From contig DLRJ01000019.1 of the NCBI GenBank assembly GCA_002500485.1, positions 1 through 30,015 of the forward strand: a stretch of DNA of 30,015 bases. The letters are read 5' to 3'. The notes beneath the pieces were generated by a model. The model had not been told where the DNA came from, did not search any database, and was given only the letters and a program-made list of their open reading frames with translations. The translations under genes were made by a program, and so were the position numbers. Position 1 is the stretch's first letter. The number at the start of each line of letters is the position of its first letter. The stretch comes from Dehalococcoidia bacterium UBA7891. GTDB taxonomy: Bacteria > Chloroflexota > Dehalococcoidia > Lucifugimonadales > UBA826. Below are positions 8,156-16,818 of this stretch, piece after piece.

Positions 8156-9619
8156 ATGGTAGAAGAATTTGATGTCCTTATAGTCGGGGCCGGAATTTCA
8201 GGTGTTGGCGGCGCTTTTCACCTAAAGACCCAACGCCCAAATACCAAGTTCATAGTTATAGAAGCCCTGGATAGTTTTGGTGGAACGTGGTGGTCTCATC
8301 GATATCCTGGAATAAGATCGGACAGTGATTTACACACTTTCGGCTACCGATTTAAGCCGTGGACAGGTCCTCCTATTGCCACAGCTGACGAAATCTTAAA
8401 CTACATGTCTGAAGTGATCACTGAAAATGAGTTAGGCAATCATATTAGGTACAATCGCAAAATTGTGTCAGCCAACTGGTCCAGCTTAGAAAAACGTTGG
8501 GAAGTAACTGCTAAATTAACAGAGGGTGGAGAAGAAGAACATTTTAAAATTAAATTTCTTTGGATGTGTCAAGGCTATTATCGGCATCAGGAAGGATACA
8601 TGCCGAAATGGCCTGACGTGGAAAAATATCAAGGGGAGTTAGTTCATTCCGAAGCCTGGCCAGAAGAACTTGATTATGAAGATAAAGAGGTTATCGTAAT
8701 TGGCTCCGGGGCCACAGCTGCCACCATAATTCCAGCCATGGCATCTGACTGCAAGCACATTACAATGTTGCAGCGGTCTCCCACTTATTTCAGACCTGGA
8801 AGAAACCAAATTGAATTGGCTGAGACCTTAAGAGAGTTAAATATCGATGAAGAATGGATCCATGAAATAGTTCGACGGAAAATACTCTATGATCAAGAGA
8901 TCTTCTCCAAGCGAACATTTGAAGAACCTGAAAAAGTGAAAGAAGAATTAATAGAAGGCGTTAAATCTCTTTTACCCGCCGAGTTTGATGTGGAGACGCA
9001 TTTCACCCCCAAATATCGACCATGGCGCCAGCGTTTAGCCTACGTGCCCGACGGAGATCTTTTTCAGGGAATTTCGGAGGGCAAGGCTTCAGTTATTACC
9101 GATGAAATTGAGGCTTTTACAAAAGAAGGTATCTTGCTGAAATCTCAACAAGAAGTCAAAGCAGACATCATAGTAAGTGCGACTGGTTTCAATATGAATG
9201 TTATGGGTGATATTGACTTCCAGATCGATGATAAATCAGTGGATTTTTCAGATACGGTTACCTATAGAGGGATGATGTTTACTGGAATCCCTAATATGCT
9301 GTGGATTTTCGGGTACTTTAGAGCCAGTTGGACTCTTCGGGTAGATCTCCTTTCGGATTTTGTATGCAGATTACTCAATCATATGGAAGATATCGGTGCG
9401 TCTTGTGTGGAAGTCGCACTTCGTGACGAAGATAAAAACATGGAGCTTTTGACATGGATGGATTCCTATAATTTCAACCCAGGCTATCTGTTACGTGCAA
9501 CATCAATTTTGCCAAAACGTGGAGACAAAGCAGAATGGCAACACACTCAAGATTACTGGAGGGAAAAGGATGAAATACCTGCCATAAACCTGAATGCTTC
9601 GGAATTTAACTATCGTTAA
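8156..9619 (+). CDS. Flavin-containing / Baeyer-Villiger-like monooxygenase
   Basis: A class B flavoprotein monooxygenase of 487 residues. From the chosen start, the FAD Rossmann motif is DVLIVGAGISGVGG at the N-terminus, followed by FGGTWWSHRYPGIRSDSDLH, a BVMO-like fingerprint in the form YQGELVHSEAW (Y-x-G-x3-H-x3-W), and the NADP Rossmann motif EVIVIGSGATAATI. The family inserts one oxygen atom from O2 into ketones or oxidises N/S/C centres using NADPH; the substrate is unknown. The frame opens with a GTG at 8117, but the ATG at 8156 starts directly before the FAD-binding strand and is preferred. Its stop overlaps that of the convergent SfsA-DUF123 gene by 14 bases, so the two genes share their 3' ends. 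Confidence 0.92.
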   Translation: MVEEFDVLIVGAGISGVGGAFHLKTQRPNTKFIVIEALDSFGGTWWSHRYPGIRSDSDLHTFGYRFKPWTGPPIATADEILNYMSEVITENELGNHIRYNRKIVSANWSSLEKRWEVTAKLTEGGEEEHFKIKFLWMCQGYYRHQEGYMPKWPDVEKYQGELVHSEAWPEELDYEDKEVIVIGSGATAATIIPAMASDCKHITMLQRSPTYFRPGRNQIELAETLRELNIDEEWIHEIVRRKILYDQEIFSKRTFEEPEKVKEELIEGVKSLLPAEFDVETHFTPKYRPWRQRLAYVPDGDLFQGISEGKASVITDEIEAFTKEGILLKSQQEVKADIIVSATGFNMNVMGDIDFQIDDKSVDFSDTVTYRGMMFTGIPNMLWIFGYFRASWTLRVDLLSDFVCRLLNHMEDIGASCVEVALRDEDKNMELLTWMDSYNFNPGYLLRATSILPKRGDKAEWQHTQDYWREKDEIPAINLNASEFNYR

Positions 9620-10748
9620 AACGAAATTTACTAAGTAGTACTTGAAATGATTTAGTTAAGAATGGGTCAGACGGACTATAAAACAGATGGGTTCCTAGAT
9701 TCGAGTCAGATGCTCCAAATCCGGGTAAAATAGGGGAGAACACCTGCTCTAGAGCCAGAACCAACTCCTCTTCGATATATTGGGGAGTTCTAATGGGGTA
9801 GGCTTTCACCTTACCTGCCACCTGGCGAAGGAAATCTACATGCCAATGCAGCTTCTTTTTTTTGCGAAGGTGTCTGGATATCCTAGAGGACAAACCATTC
9901 ATTCCAGATCCTGCATAAAGATAATATCCAGGGTTTACGTCCACTCTCCCAATTGAACCGATTGCAATATTACAGGCTTTGGGAATTTCCATAACCAGGA
10001 TATAGGCCCCTTTATCTTCCATCCTCGTTTTTAGAAAAGACCAGGGCACATCAAGAAGCTTTACGGAGTCGCTTAGTTCTAAATTTTGGTCCCACTTAAT
10101 TTCAATAGGAACAATTCTGAGCCGCTCTTTCAAGGCTAGTAAGGTCCGCGAAAAAACCAGATCTGTATGATAATCCGGCATGAATAAATTATTCCCCAAC
10201 CCTTGTGAAATAAATAAAACGACCGGCTTAATTATTGATTCTTTTGACTTTGCTAATTCGTTCAAATGGCGAGTTCCCCTCTCTGTTATTGCATCTGGAA
10301 ACATTGCGATTTTGTTGGCACTCAAAGTGACAGACTTAACTTCCATGAGAAATTTTTGCCGGTTTTCCGACATAAGAAAATCAAACCGATTTCTGCCAAT
10401 ACTAATTTCCTCCTTTTCAATATTTGCATTCTCAAGGGTCGGAATGAGTTTGTTTTTTAACAAATATCTTGCCACGGCATTGGCCTGGTGGGTGTTGAGG
10501 CCTATGAATGACTCGCCGGTAAAAACTGCACTAGCGGCGTAACGCAGTTTTCTAGCAGAATCATCACTTACCGTTTCGATAAGAAGAGGAGCGCCGGGCA
10601 ACAGCAATTCGCCTAACCTACCGGGGTTAGCCATATATGCTTTAACTTCACCGACCCCCCCTAAGTGACATTTGATTACAAACCTGTTAATTCGGGAAAG
10701 AAATTTGGCTGTTAATGGCGTTTCTGAAACGAGTTTTGGACGTAACAT
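9606..10748 (-). CDS. sfsA: SfsA nuclease domain fused to a C-terminal DUF123 (GIY-YIG-like) domain
   Basis: 380 residues, well beyond the roughly 235 of a plain SfsA. Residues 1 to about 235 are SfsA: GGVGEVKAYMANPGRLGELL, then RNRFDFLM with FLMEVKSVTL (the D...E-x-K core of its nuclease-like fold), and FPDAITERGTRHLNEL. Residues about 245-360 match DUF123: GAYILVMEIP, IGSIGRVDVNPGYYLYAGS, and KKLHWHVDFL. SfsA proteins were named for sugar fermentation stimulation and are now annotated as DNA/RNA nucleases; DUF123 is related to GIY-YIG nucleases and occurs fused to endonuclease III in archaea. A single chain with both suggests (inference) a DNA-processing enzyme. No ribosome binding site is obvious before the ATG. 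Confidence 0.87.
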   Translation of the reverse strand: MLRPKLVSETPLTAKFLSRINRFVIKCHLGGVGEVKAYMANPGRLGELLLPGAPLLIETVSDDSARKLRYAASAVFTGESFIGLNTHQANAVARYLLKNKLIPTLENANIEKEEISIGRNRFDFLMSENRQKFLMEVKSVTLSANKIAMFPDAITERGTRHLNELAKSKESIIKPVVLFISQGLGNNLFMPDYHTDLVFSRTLLALKERLRIVPIEIKWDQNLELSDSVKLLDVPWSFLKTRMEDKGAYILVMEIPKACNIAIGSIGRVDVNPGYYLYAGSGMNGLSSRISRHLRKKKKLHWHVDFLRQVAGKVKAYPIRTPQYIEEELVLALEQVFSPILPGFGASDSNLGTHLFYSPSDPFLTKSFQVLLSKFRFNDS

Positions 10749-11186
10749 TATCCTAGCTTCATAAGATTTGGCTCGAATCCCTTCGTGCTTCGAAGATAAG
10801 GAGGGGAAATTCAGAACAAGACATAATGTCTGAGAGACACCTCAAAGGTCTCAAAAATCTTAGATAATTGCTTCAAGACTGACGTTTTTAAAAACAGTTA
10901 ATTAATAGTATTAACAACTATTTTTCAAATGCGTCAACCAAATAGGAAGAGTGATAGTAAGGTTAGCACTTTAAGAAAAGGACGTTCAAGTACTAGAACA
11001 TGGGTGGGAAAAGTTCCCTTGCACTTTATAAAGCCATTTACGAAGGGTAAAAAGAAACCATCCAGAATTGCATTCACCTTCTTTGAGGATTCTCTTTGCA
11101 TTTACTGGTCTACATGGCTGTAGATAGCCATCGTTGTGGAATGCTGTGACTGATAACCCTTACCTGGGAGAGTTCTAGAACAAGCA
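10749..11186. other. Gene-free stretch with second copy of the dispersed repeat
   Basis: About 440 bases between the SfsA-DUF123 start and the NnrS-like stop. It contains repeat copy B and AT-rich sequence (for example TTAATTAATAGTATTAA near 10898) that may serve the sfsA promoter side. A 64-codon plus-strand open frame (10929-11123) runs through it in a frame other than the one conserved in the repeat, and I do not accept it as a gene. Confidence 0.5.
11034..11066 (+). repeat. Dispersed 33-bp repeat, copy B
   Basis: Second copy of the element at 7877-7909, same orientation, two differences. The preceding 50 bases show only patchy similarity (GGTGGGAAAAGTT against GGTGGAAAACGTT), and the following bases none. 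In the shared frame this copy has a stop codon just upstream of the conserved peptide, so it is a decayed fragment. Confidence 0.75.
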
Positions 11187-12533
11187 CTACTGGCGATTTT
11201 TTCCAAATTCAATGGCAATTTCAATATACCTATTCCTAGACGAAGGGTTGAGTGTTAAGCAAATAATCAAAGCAAAAAGGGTTATTGAAATTGTGCTCAA
11301 AGATCCTGATAGGGCAAGTCCAGTCCACGAATTATGGGATGGGATAATTCCGAAACCCAACCTTAGTATTACCCCTAGGTTCAAAAGTATAAAAACTAAA
11401 TCCATGATTCTTTGTAGAGGTAGTACCGCCCCTTCAAACATTGGTACCATTCTTGAGGCCATGCCTACAATGATCATTGTGATAAACCCCAATCCCCATA
11501 CATGCACAACAGGTGCGGCCAATTCTATAGAGACGGCTATATTATGATTTAGATGGCCAACTGATAACCACACTTGCAGGACTCCTCCTACGAGTAACCA
11601 GAAATAACCAGATCGCAAGAACCATTCGTACCTTCCATAAGTATTTAACACATATTGCCTAACAGTCACTCTGCGGTTGTATATATGCACAGACAAGACG
11701 TATGAAATAAATCCGGCTAACTCTATCAGAGTTGCAATTAGCAACCACCAATTGGAGACGACTATGATTGGTTGAATTGCTATCACCGAAATTCCCACGT
11801 TGATGAGAATGAGGCTAACCTTGTTTAGAGAAAACCTTGGTGTAGGCAAGAATAATAAACCAGGTAATACTCGGAGGCTAATTCCAAAAACGAAATTGGC
11901 AACAAATCCAATTAAGGTGACATGCACAAAAGAATCTTCCATTGTAAACGAAACGATTCTCGCGCCCCGATCTATCATTTGCAAAACAATCACAAGATTA
12001 AGCAAACTCGCTATAAAACACCAAAAAAGGCTGGCCCAAAACCAAATTTCTGGCAATCCATGGCGAGATTTTCCTTTCGATAGCGTTTTACCAATTGTAA
12101 ATATGAATATTCCGGCAGCAATCAAAAGGCAAATCCCCGACATGCCTAATAAGATTTCATTAACATTGAAAGAATTAACGGTCTGGCCGAAAAAGCGGCA
12201 AATTATCGCTAATAACACCAACCCTAAAGTCATTCTCTGAGGCCAGGGGAAATTCATTGAAGTATTACGTATACGTGGAACAATATGAAACGCTAGTCCC
12301 ATCACAAATAAGCCGGCGAAACCAAAACCCTGAGCCATACCATGTGCTTGAAGATGAGTGATCCATGAATTCTTTAACGAGAATCCAAGCAAGGGCATAA
12401 ATAACATGGCGGTTCCAGTCGTAAATCCCAAGGTTAAAGCTACACAAAGAGAAGATATAACATACGGTCGATAGAACCGCTGAGACGCCCATGTAGTTCC
12501 TTGAGCTCTTTGCTCTGTAGGGTTCAGGTTCAT
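11187..12533 (-). CDS. NnrS-like haem-copper membrane protein
   Basis: A 448-residue integral membrane protein with about twelve hydrophobic helices. The conserved-looking block HLQAHGMAQGFGFAGLFVMG, followed by LAFHIVPR, resembles the NnrS family and the related cbb3-subunit-I-like single-protein families, where such His residues bind haem and copper. Further intramembrane His are in AAPVVHVWGLGFI and SVGHLNHN. NnrS proteins accompany denitrification genes and protect against nitrosative stress, which fits the nos genes upstream on this strand. The ATG has AGGAG at good spacing and lies 37 bases after the radical SAM gene, so cotranscription is likely. The exact subfamily and haem content are uncertain. 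Confidence 0.68.
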   Translation of the reverse strand: MNLNPTEQRAQGTTWASQRFYRPYVISSLCVALTLGFTTGTAMLFMPLLGFSLKNSWITHLQAHGMAQGFGFAGLFVMGLAFHIVPRIRNTSMNFPWPQRMTLGLVLLAIICRFFGQTVNSFNVNEILLGMSGICLLIAAGIFIFTIGKTLSKGKSRHGLPEIWFWASLFWCFIASLLNLVIVLQMIDRGARIVSFTMEDSFVHVTLIGFVANFVFGISLRVLPGLLFLPTPRFSLNKVSLILINVGISVIAIQPIIVVSNWWLLIATLIELAGFISYVLSVHIYNRRVTVRQYVLNTYGRYEWFLRSGYFWLLVGGVLQVWLSVGHLNHNIAVSIELAAPVVHVWGLGFITMIIVGMASRMVPMFEGAVLPLQRIMDLVFILLNLGVILRLGFGIIPSHNSWTGLALSGSLSTISITLFALIICLTLNPSSRNRYIEIAIEFGKNRQ

Positions 12534-12570
12534 GTCAGAGCTCCTGGCATTTTATATATCTTTTGAACAG

Positions 12571-13911
12571 CTATCTTCTACTACCGTCAATGGCGATATT
12601 AAATGCTCCACAACATCGTTTGAATTTCCGCCCGCTACCGCAAGGGCAGCTCGCGTTTCTCCCTATATCATCTGTTTCTGCTTTTACCCGAATATCTTTA
12701 ACAATCTGGAGTTTCACTTTTGTACGTTGATCGGCTGGCAATGATTCTGTTGGAACCACGAATCCTAAGGATTTGGCCATTTTGATAGAAGCATCTTCTA
12801 GTTTTTCATAATTCTTGCTGAAGAAATCTTTATATGTTTTACAAAAATATGGTAGAGAGTGACTAGCACTGTCATTGTGAATCGTCCGATAGCTTGGGCA
12901 TTCCCCAAAACAGAGATTTCTCCAGGGGCATTCTTGACAGTCTGGATGAAGATTGGATTTCAAATTTGAAAACTGAAGGAATTTCTCGCTTTGAACTATT
13001 TCTTCCAAATTATTGTTATGGACGTTTCCAAGAAACCATTCATTACTAACTTGAAAATCACAAGGGTAGCAATCGCCATTATGTTCTAACACTAAATAAC
13101 CACATTTAGCTGCGAATTGGCACATTTCAGATGGAAAGCCCCAAAGTGTTTGAAAAATATTGTCAAAAAGCCGAATCCGAATCTTGTCGATCCCTATTTT
13201 CAACCATGTGTTAAACAATTCGTCCAAGAATTGTGCGTACTCATCTGGTGTTATCGATTCATCTGTAATGGAAATTTCAGATGAGGTCTGGCAGGTTTCT
13301 TTCATTTCTGCACATGGAATGAACTGCAAATCCTTGAATCCTTGATCAACTAGCCACCGAAGTAATTGTTCAGGGCTTTTCACGTTTGCTTGGTTAACAA
13401 CAACTAGAATGTTAAATGGCACTTTAAAGTCCTCTAGATGTTTTATACCTTCCATTACGTTCGAATGAGTTTTTCTCTGGATTGGGTCTATCCTGTAGCG
13501 ATCATGCCATTCCTGAGGGCCATCAAGGCTTACTCCCACAAGGAATCTCCATTTTTTAAAGAATTTAGCCCACTCTTGCGTTAAAAGAGTGCCATTGGTT
13601 TGTATAGCGTTACTAATATGGGGTATGGCCGTAGGGAGCATACCCCTCGCCACTTTCCTTTCTAGTTCCATTGCAGCGTCAAAAAATTGGAGACCCATTA
13701 TTGTAGGTTCCCCACCTTGCCAAAGAAAGGTTAAATGAGGAGCGGAAAGAGGGATGTATCCCTTCAAAAAAATTTCGAATGTTTCAAGTGTTAAAGAGGG
13801 ATTATCAGACCAAGGGTACATTTCCTGTTTCTTGAGATAAAAGCAATATGTGCAATCCAAATTACACCTACTGGAAGACGGTTTTATTAAGGCACTCGTA
13901 TGAAACTTCAT
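12571..13911 (-). CDS. Radical SAM/SPASM protein, anaerobic sulfatase-maturase-like, with C-terminal SEC-C motif
   Basis: 446 residues. The radical SAM cluster motif is C16-x3-C20-x2-C23 (CNLDCTYCFYLKK). The SPASM-type auxiliary cluster region is cysteine-rich: CGYLVLEHNGDCYPCDF, then CQECPWRNLCFGECPSYR. At the extreme C-terminus CPCGSGRKFKRCCG is a SEC-C zinc motif. The layout matches anaerobic sulfatase-maturating enzymes, which convert Cys or Ser to formylglycine, but no sulfatase is in the window and related SPASM enzymes modify other proteins or peptides. Its start overlaps the stop of the small zinc-ribbon gene (ATGA), showing translational coupling, and the NnrS-like gene follows. The target could be a protein of the N2O or NO pathway, which is speculation from context. 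Confidence 0.88.
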   Translation of the reverse strand: MKFHTSALIKPSSSRCNLDCTYCFYLKKQEMYPWSDNPSLTLETFEIFLKGYIPLSAPHLTFLWQGGEPTIMGLQFFDAAMELERKVARGMLPTAIPHISNAIQTNGTLLTQEWAKFFKKWRFLVGVSLDGPQEWHDRYRIDPIQRKTHSNVMEGIKHLEDFKVPFNILVVVNQANVKSPEQLLRWLVDQGFKDLQFIPCAEMKETCQTSSEISITDESITPDEYAQFLDELFNTWLKIGIDKIRIRLFDNIFQTLWGFPSEMCQFAAKCGYLVLEHNGDCYPCDFQVSNEWFLGNVHNNNLEEIVQSEKFLQFSNLKSNLHPDCQECPWRNLCFGECPSYRTIHNDSASHSLPYFCKTYKDFFSKNYEKLEDASIKMAKSLGFVVPTESLPADQRTKVKLQIVKDIRVKAETDDIGRNASCPCGSGRKFKRCCGAFNIAIDGSRR

Positions 13912-14132
13912 GGCAAACTTGATTTAGGCTTATTTGGAACAGGCATTAAAGTCATGAATTCTTGAGTATTCGCAAAATTATGATTCCTATTCTTGGAGTT
14001 TTTCATCTTTCGAGACCCATTTATAGGGTCACTATCGAACCCGCATTGGATACAAGATAAATAATCCCAGTATGGCCCCTCTTGGTTTGACATGTCCCCA
14101 CCGCACTTGGCACAGGATTTGAAATATATCAT
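13908..14132 (-). CDS. Small zinc-ribbon protein
   Basis: 74 residues with a four-cysteine knuckle: C7-x2-C10 (CAKCGGDM) and C27-x2-C30 (CIQCGFD) with an intervening GPYWDYLS. This pattern is common in short Chloroflexota zinc-ribbon proteins that may bind DNA or act as adaptors. The C-terminal 40 residues are basic and then Pro/Ser-rich, without structure I recognise. AGGGG precedes the ATG. The four-base overlap with the radical SAM gene means the two are made together. A peptide substrate of that enzyme is an alternative reading, but the ordered zinc ribbon makes a regulator or partner more likely. Confidence 0.7.
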   Translation of the reverse strand: MIYFKSCAKCGGDMSNQEGPYWDYLSCIQCGFDSDPINGSRKMKNSKNRNHNFANTQEFMTLMPVPNKPKSSLP

Positions 14133-14164
14133 TTGGTTCCCCTCTGATATTCTAAGAAACTAAT

Positions 14165-15217
14165 TCAGACGATTAACCTAGGAACCACCTCATTTATGAA
14201 AAGTCGCATTGATCTCTTCACCTTTTCGTGCTCCAATCCTCCAATTCTCATTTGAAGCATTAAATGGGAAGGGTTTAGTCTACTGATATAGGTATTGAGA
14301 ATTTCAGCAACACTTTCCGGTGAACCAAAAGCGGTACCTCTTTCTTTTAAATCAGAAACGGTCGTTTTTGCCAGAATTGCCGGGTCCTGGGGGTAGTTTT
14401 CATATCCAGACATAGGCTTTGGTCTTCCTGGAGCTCCCGGGAGGAGTGTCGCCATCAACCTGTAAAACCAAACCGCATTATCGGCTTCTTCCCACGCCTC
14501 ATCTTCGGTCGGAGCAACGTAAGTCCGTATGGATAGAGGTTGATCAAGTACGTCTGGGTCGTAACCATTGTTCCCCATCAGTTCGCGGTATGTTTCATAT
14601 CCAGCTGCCACAGTTTCTAAATTGGTAAATTGGGGACCCCTAATGAGAGACATGCCGTATTGTGCTGCCACACTCAGACTTCTGGGGGTAACACTGGCTA
14701 TATAAAAGGGAGGATGTGGCGATTGGATAGGTTTCGGATATATTTCAGTTGGTTCTTCGATAGACCAATATTTTCCACTATATGTAAATTTGGTACCTTT
14801 CAAGGCTCGAGACAATATTTCAATCGACTCCTGAAACATGCCGGAAGAATCTTCTTGAGGGATTCCAAACCCTTGAAATTCTGGTGGTTGATACCCTCTT
14901 CCCACACCCAACATTAATCTTCCTCCACTTATCGAGTCCACAAGAGCAGCGTCCTCCGCAATCCTCAAAGGGTGTTGGAATGGCAGTAAAGCGACTCCGG
15001 TGCCAATTCTCATCTTTGTTGTTCTTTGAGAAACCGCGGCAGCAAAGGTTAATGGATTCCCCATCATAGCGTATGTTGAGAAATGGTGTTCTGGTAACCA
15101 TACAGAATCAAATCCAATTGATTCTGCAAATTCAATTTCATCTAACACTTCTTCATATACTTGTGATTGAGGAATATTCCCGAAATCAGAAAAAAGATAA
15201 AAAAGACCAAATTTCAC
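14165..15217 (-). CDS. LLM class flavin-dependent oxidoreductase (luciferase-like)
   Basis: A 350-residue luciferase-family TIM barrel. Landmarks are MKFGLFYLFSDFGN, ESIGFDSVWLPEHHFS with the paired His typical of luciferase-alpha-like enzymes, MRIGTGVALLPFQHPLRIAE, GGRLMLGVGRGYQPPEF and SPHPPFYIASVTP. It would oxidise a small organic molecule with reduced flavin and O2 (FMN) or serve as an F420-linked dehydrogenase; neither can be chosen from sequence alone. The start is GTG with AAGGAG seven bases upstream. It lies between the nos-linked stress protein and the zinc-ribbon gene on the same strand, separated from the former by about 100 bases, so it may have its own promoter. Confidence 0.92.
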   Translation of the reverse strand: MKFGLFYLFSDFGNIPQSQVYEEVLDEIEFAESIGFDSVWLPEHHFSTYAMMGNPLTFAAAVSQRTTKMRIGTGVALLPFQHPLRIAEDAALVDSISGGRLMLGVGRGYQPPEFQGFGIPQEDSSGMFQESIEILSRALKGTKFTYSGKYWSIEEPTEIYPKPIQSPHPPFYIASVTPRSLSVAAQYGMSLIRGPQFTNLETVAAGYETYRELMGNNGYDPDVLDQPLSIRTYVAPTEDEAWEEADNAVWFYRLMATLLPGAPGRPKPMSGYENYPQDPAILAKTTVSDLKERGTAFGSPESVAEILNTYISRLNPSHLMLQMRIGGLEHEKVKRSMRLFINEVVPRLIV

Positions 15218-15319
15218 TGTTTGACTCCTTCAGAAAGATAACGAAATGGTTGTTTGGTTAATGAGTTGATACTAGTGGTCATAATAGAATTTCTTCACAT
15301 AGCCCGAGGTTTGCAATAT

Positions 15320-16228
15320 TCAAGATCCTACTGGTGCTTGAGTTAAGGCTCTGCTTGAATTTGCAGGAATTACGAAAACGGGGCCTCCGTAAGAGCGGAG
15401 TATAGAATCTGTGACACTTCCCATTAATAATCTATCAACGCCACTCTTGCCATGGGTACTGATGACGAATAGGGACTCAACCGGATCCTTAATACTTCCG
15501 ATAAGTGAACTAGCTGTGTTGCCGGTCAGTACATTTCGGCTTAGGACATTGAGGCCTTTTCCTGTGAGAGTGTTTGAAATGTCAGCTAGGTACTCTTTAG
15601 CATTTTCATAGACCTCTGGCATTATTTTGTTATGAACAAAATATGGAGATTCATCGATTGGGCTTGGTACCGTTAACTCAACTGGAGTCACTACATTCAT
15701 CACACGGATCCCTATATCTAAAGTTTTAGCTAAATTCTCGGCAAATGGAAGGCTAGATTCTGACAGAAGAGACCCATCTAGCGGGACAACAATCTCATTT
15801 AATTTAGGTGGATTCAGCCTGTGCTTATTACTCCTCCCGGCTGCTACGACCATAACTGGGATGGTGGCCAACCTGATAACTTCTGTAGTTATACTGCCCA
15901 ATATAGCTCGGGTCAATCCCCCCCTACCCTTGGTTGACATGGCGATCAAGTCGTAACCATAGTTGTCAGCCCATTCATTTATCTTATCTGCCGTACTCAA
16001 TGATTCAGTGATAATAAAATGGCTTTCTATACCTTTGGAGGCCAGTAGATCTGTAAATGCATTTAATTTGAAGACTGAGGCAGAATCTCCAGCGGAATCC
16101 AAGTTTGTAATTGTTATTAAAGTAACCTCAGCTTTAGGGTTAGCACAGGCGATTTGAGTTACAAAAGAAAGCACTTCCTCTGAATTTGCAGAATCATCCA
16201 GTGGCACTAGGATTCTATTTAATTTCAT
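15320..16228 (-). CDS. Tandem universal stress protein (two UspA domains)
   Basis: About 302 residues forming two consecutive UspA domains. Each ends with the nucleotide-binding signature G-x2-G-x9-G-S/T: STKGRGGLTRAILGSITTEV in the first and STHGKSGVDRLLMGSVTDSI in the second, so both halves look able to bind ATP. Each begins with an RILVPLD or EIVVPLDGS strand. Usp proteins are cytoplasmic and are induced on starvation, hypoxia or respiratory inhibition. The open frame begins 18 bases earlier, but the ATG at 16228 has GGGGAGG at correct spacing and starts MKLNRILVPLD. The gene follows the nos-linked cytochrome by about 120 bases, consistent with induction when electron acceptors change. Confidence 0.93.
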   Translation of the reverse strand: MKLNRILVPLDDSANSEEVLSFVTQIACANPKAEVTLITITNLDSAGDSASVFKLNAFTDLLASKGIESHFIITESLSTADKINEWADNYGYDLIAMSTKGRGGLTRAILGSITTEVIRLATIPVMVVAAGRSNKHRLNPPKLNEIVVPLDGSLLSESSLPFAENLAKTLDIGIRVMNVVTPVELTVPSPIDESPYFVHNKIMPEVYENAKEYLADISNTLTGKGLNVLSRNVLTGNTASSLIGSIKDPVESLFVISTHGKSGVDRLLMGSVTDSILRSYGGPVFVIPANSSRALTQAPVGS

Positions 16229-16350
16229 GAAACCTCCCCATTCCATACATTCCTATTCTTTATGAAAGCCACATTAACCGAAAAGCCGTGAACCAGTGAT
16301 GAAGAATAGCTACGCTATTGTGAAAAATTCGTGTTCATGGACGATCCAAT

Positions 16351-16791
16351 TCAATCCTGTAGACTTCTTAAAAAGGCTATGATTGCTTCAATATCAGAAT
16401 CGGAAAGAGCTGGATTACCTCCTTTGGGAGGCATGTCCACTCCAGTGCTATTGTCTTTGTCACCTGCACCGCGGCCTACTTTAATGAAATCTGATAGGTC
16501 GCTGTCACTGGTTGTTTTTACAAAAGAACTCTCAACGAGGTCTTTTCCGATATTGGGCAAACCTCTAGCGTCTGCTCCATGACATCCTGAGCACCCACTC
16601 TCAAATTGATAGTCACCTTCTTCGATCAATTCCTCAAGAGGCATTGACGTTGTTTTTGCTACAACCACCGAAGTTGCGGTAATAGGTATATTTGAGGAAA
16701 CTGGCTCCGCTGAAGAGGTGCCACAACCCATCGCTAACACGGCCATTAACATGGGGTATAAAAGCGCAATTACAAAGTTTCTATTTTTCAT
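16351..16791 (-). CDS. Monohaem cytochrome c lipoprotein of the nos locus
   Basis: A 146-residue exported class I cytochrome c. The N-terminus is a lipoprotein signal (MLMAVLAMGCG, lipobox then Cys), so it should be anchored on the outer face of the cytoplasmic membrane. The haem site is CSGCH in the segment FESGCSGCHGADARGLPNIG; a Met ligand candidate lies in VDMPPKGGNPALSDSDIEAI, followed by the C-terminal helix IIAFLRSL. It follows nosL by 27 bases and is the only c-type cytochrome in the window, so it probably donates electrons to the CuA site of NosZ (inference). The ATG at 16791 has AAGGAG four to five bases upstream; a TTG one codon earlier also keeps the frame. Confidence 0.9.
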   Translation of the reverse strand: MKNRNFVIALLYPMLMAVLAMGCGTSSAEPVSSNIPITATSVVVAKTTSMPLEELIEEGDYQFESGCSGCHGADARGLPNIGKDLVESSFVKTTSDSDLSDFIKVGRGAGDKDNSTGVDMPPKGGNPALSDSDIEAIIAFLRSLQD

Positions 16792-16818
16792 CAAACTCCT
16801 TTAAAGATCGATTATTTA

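Noticed and set aside
10765..10800. T-arm-like GGCTCGAATCCCTTC similar to the tRNA-Leu half
   Set aside because: The T-loop position is changed, no acceptor or CCA follows, and no cloverleaf can be drawn. The similarity may be chance.
10929..11123. 64-codon plus-strand frame in the gap after sfsA
   Set aside because: It passes through repeat copy B in a frame where the copies differ non-synonymously, and it has no convincing start signal.
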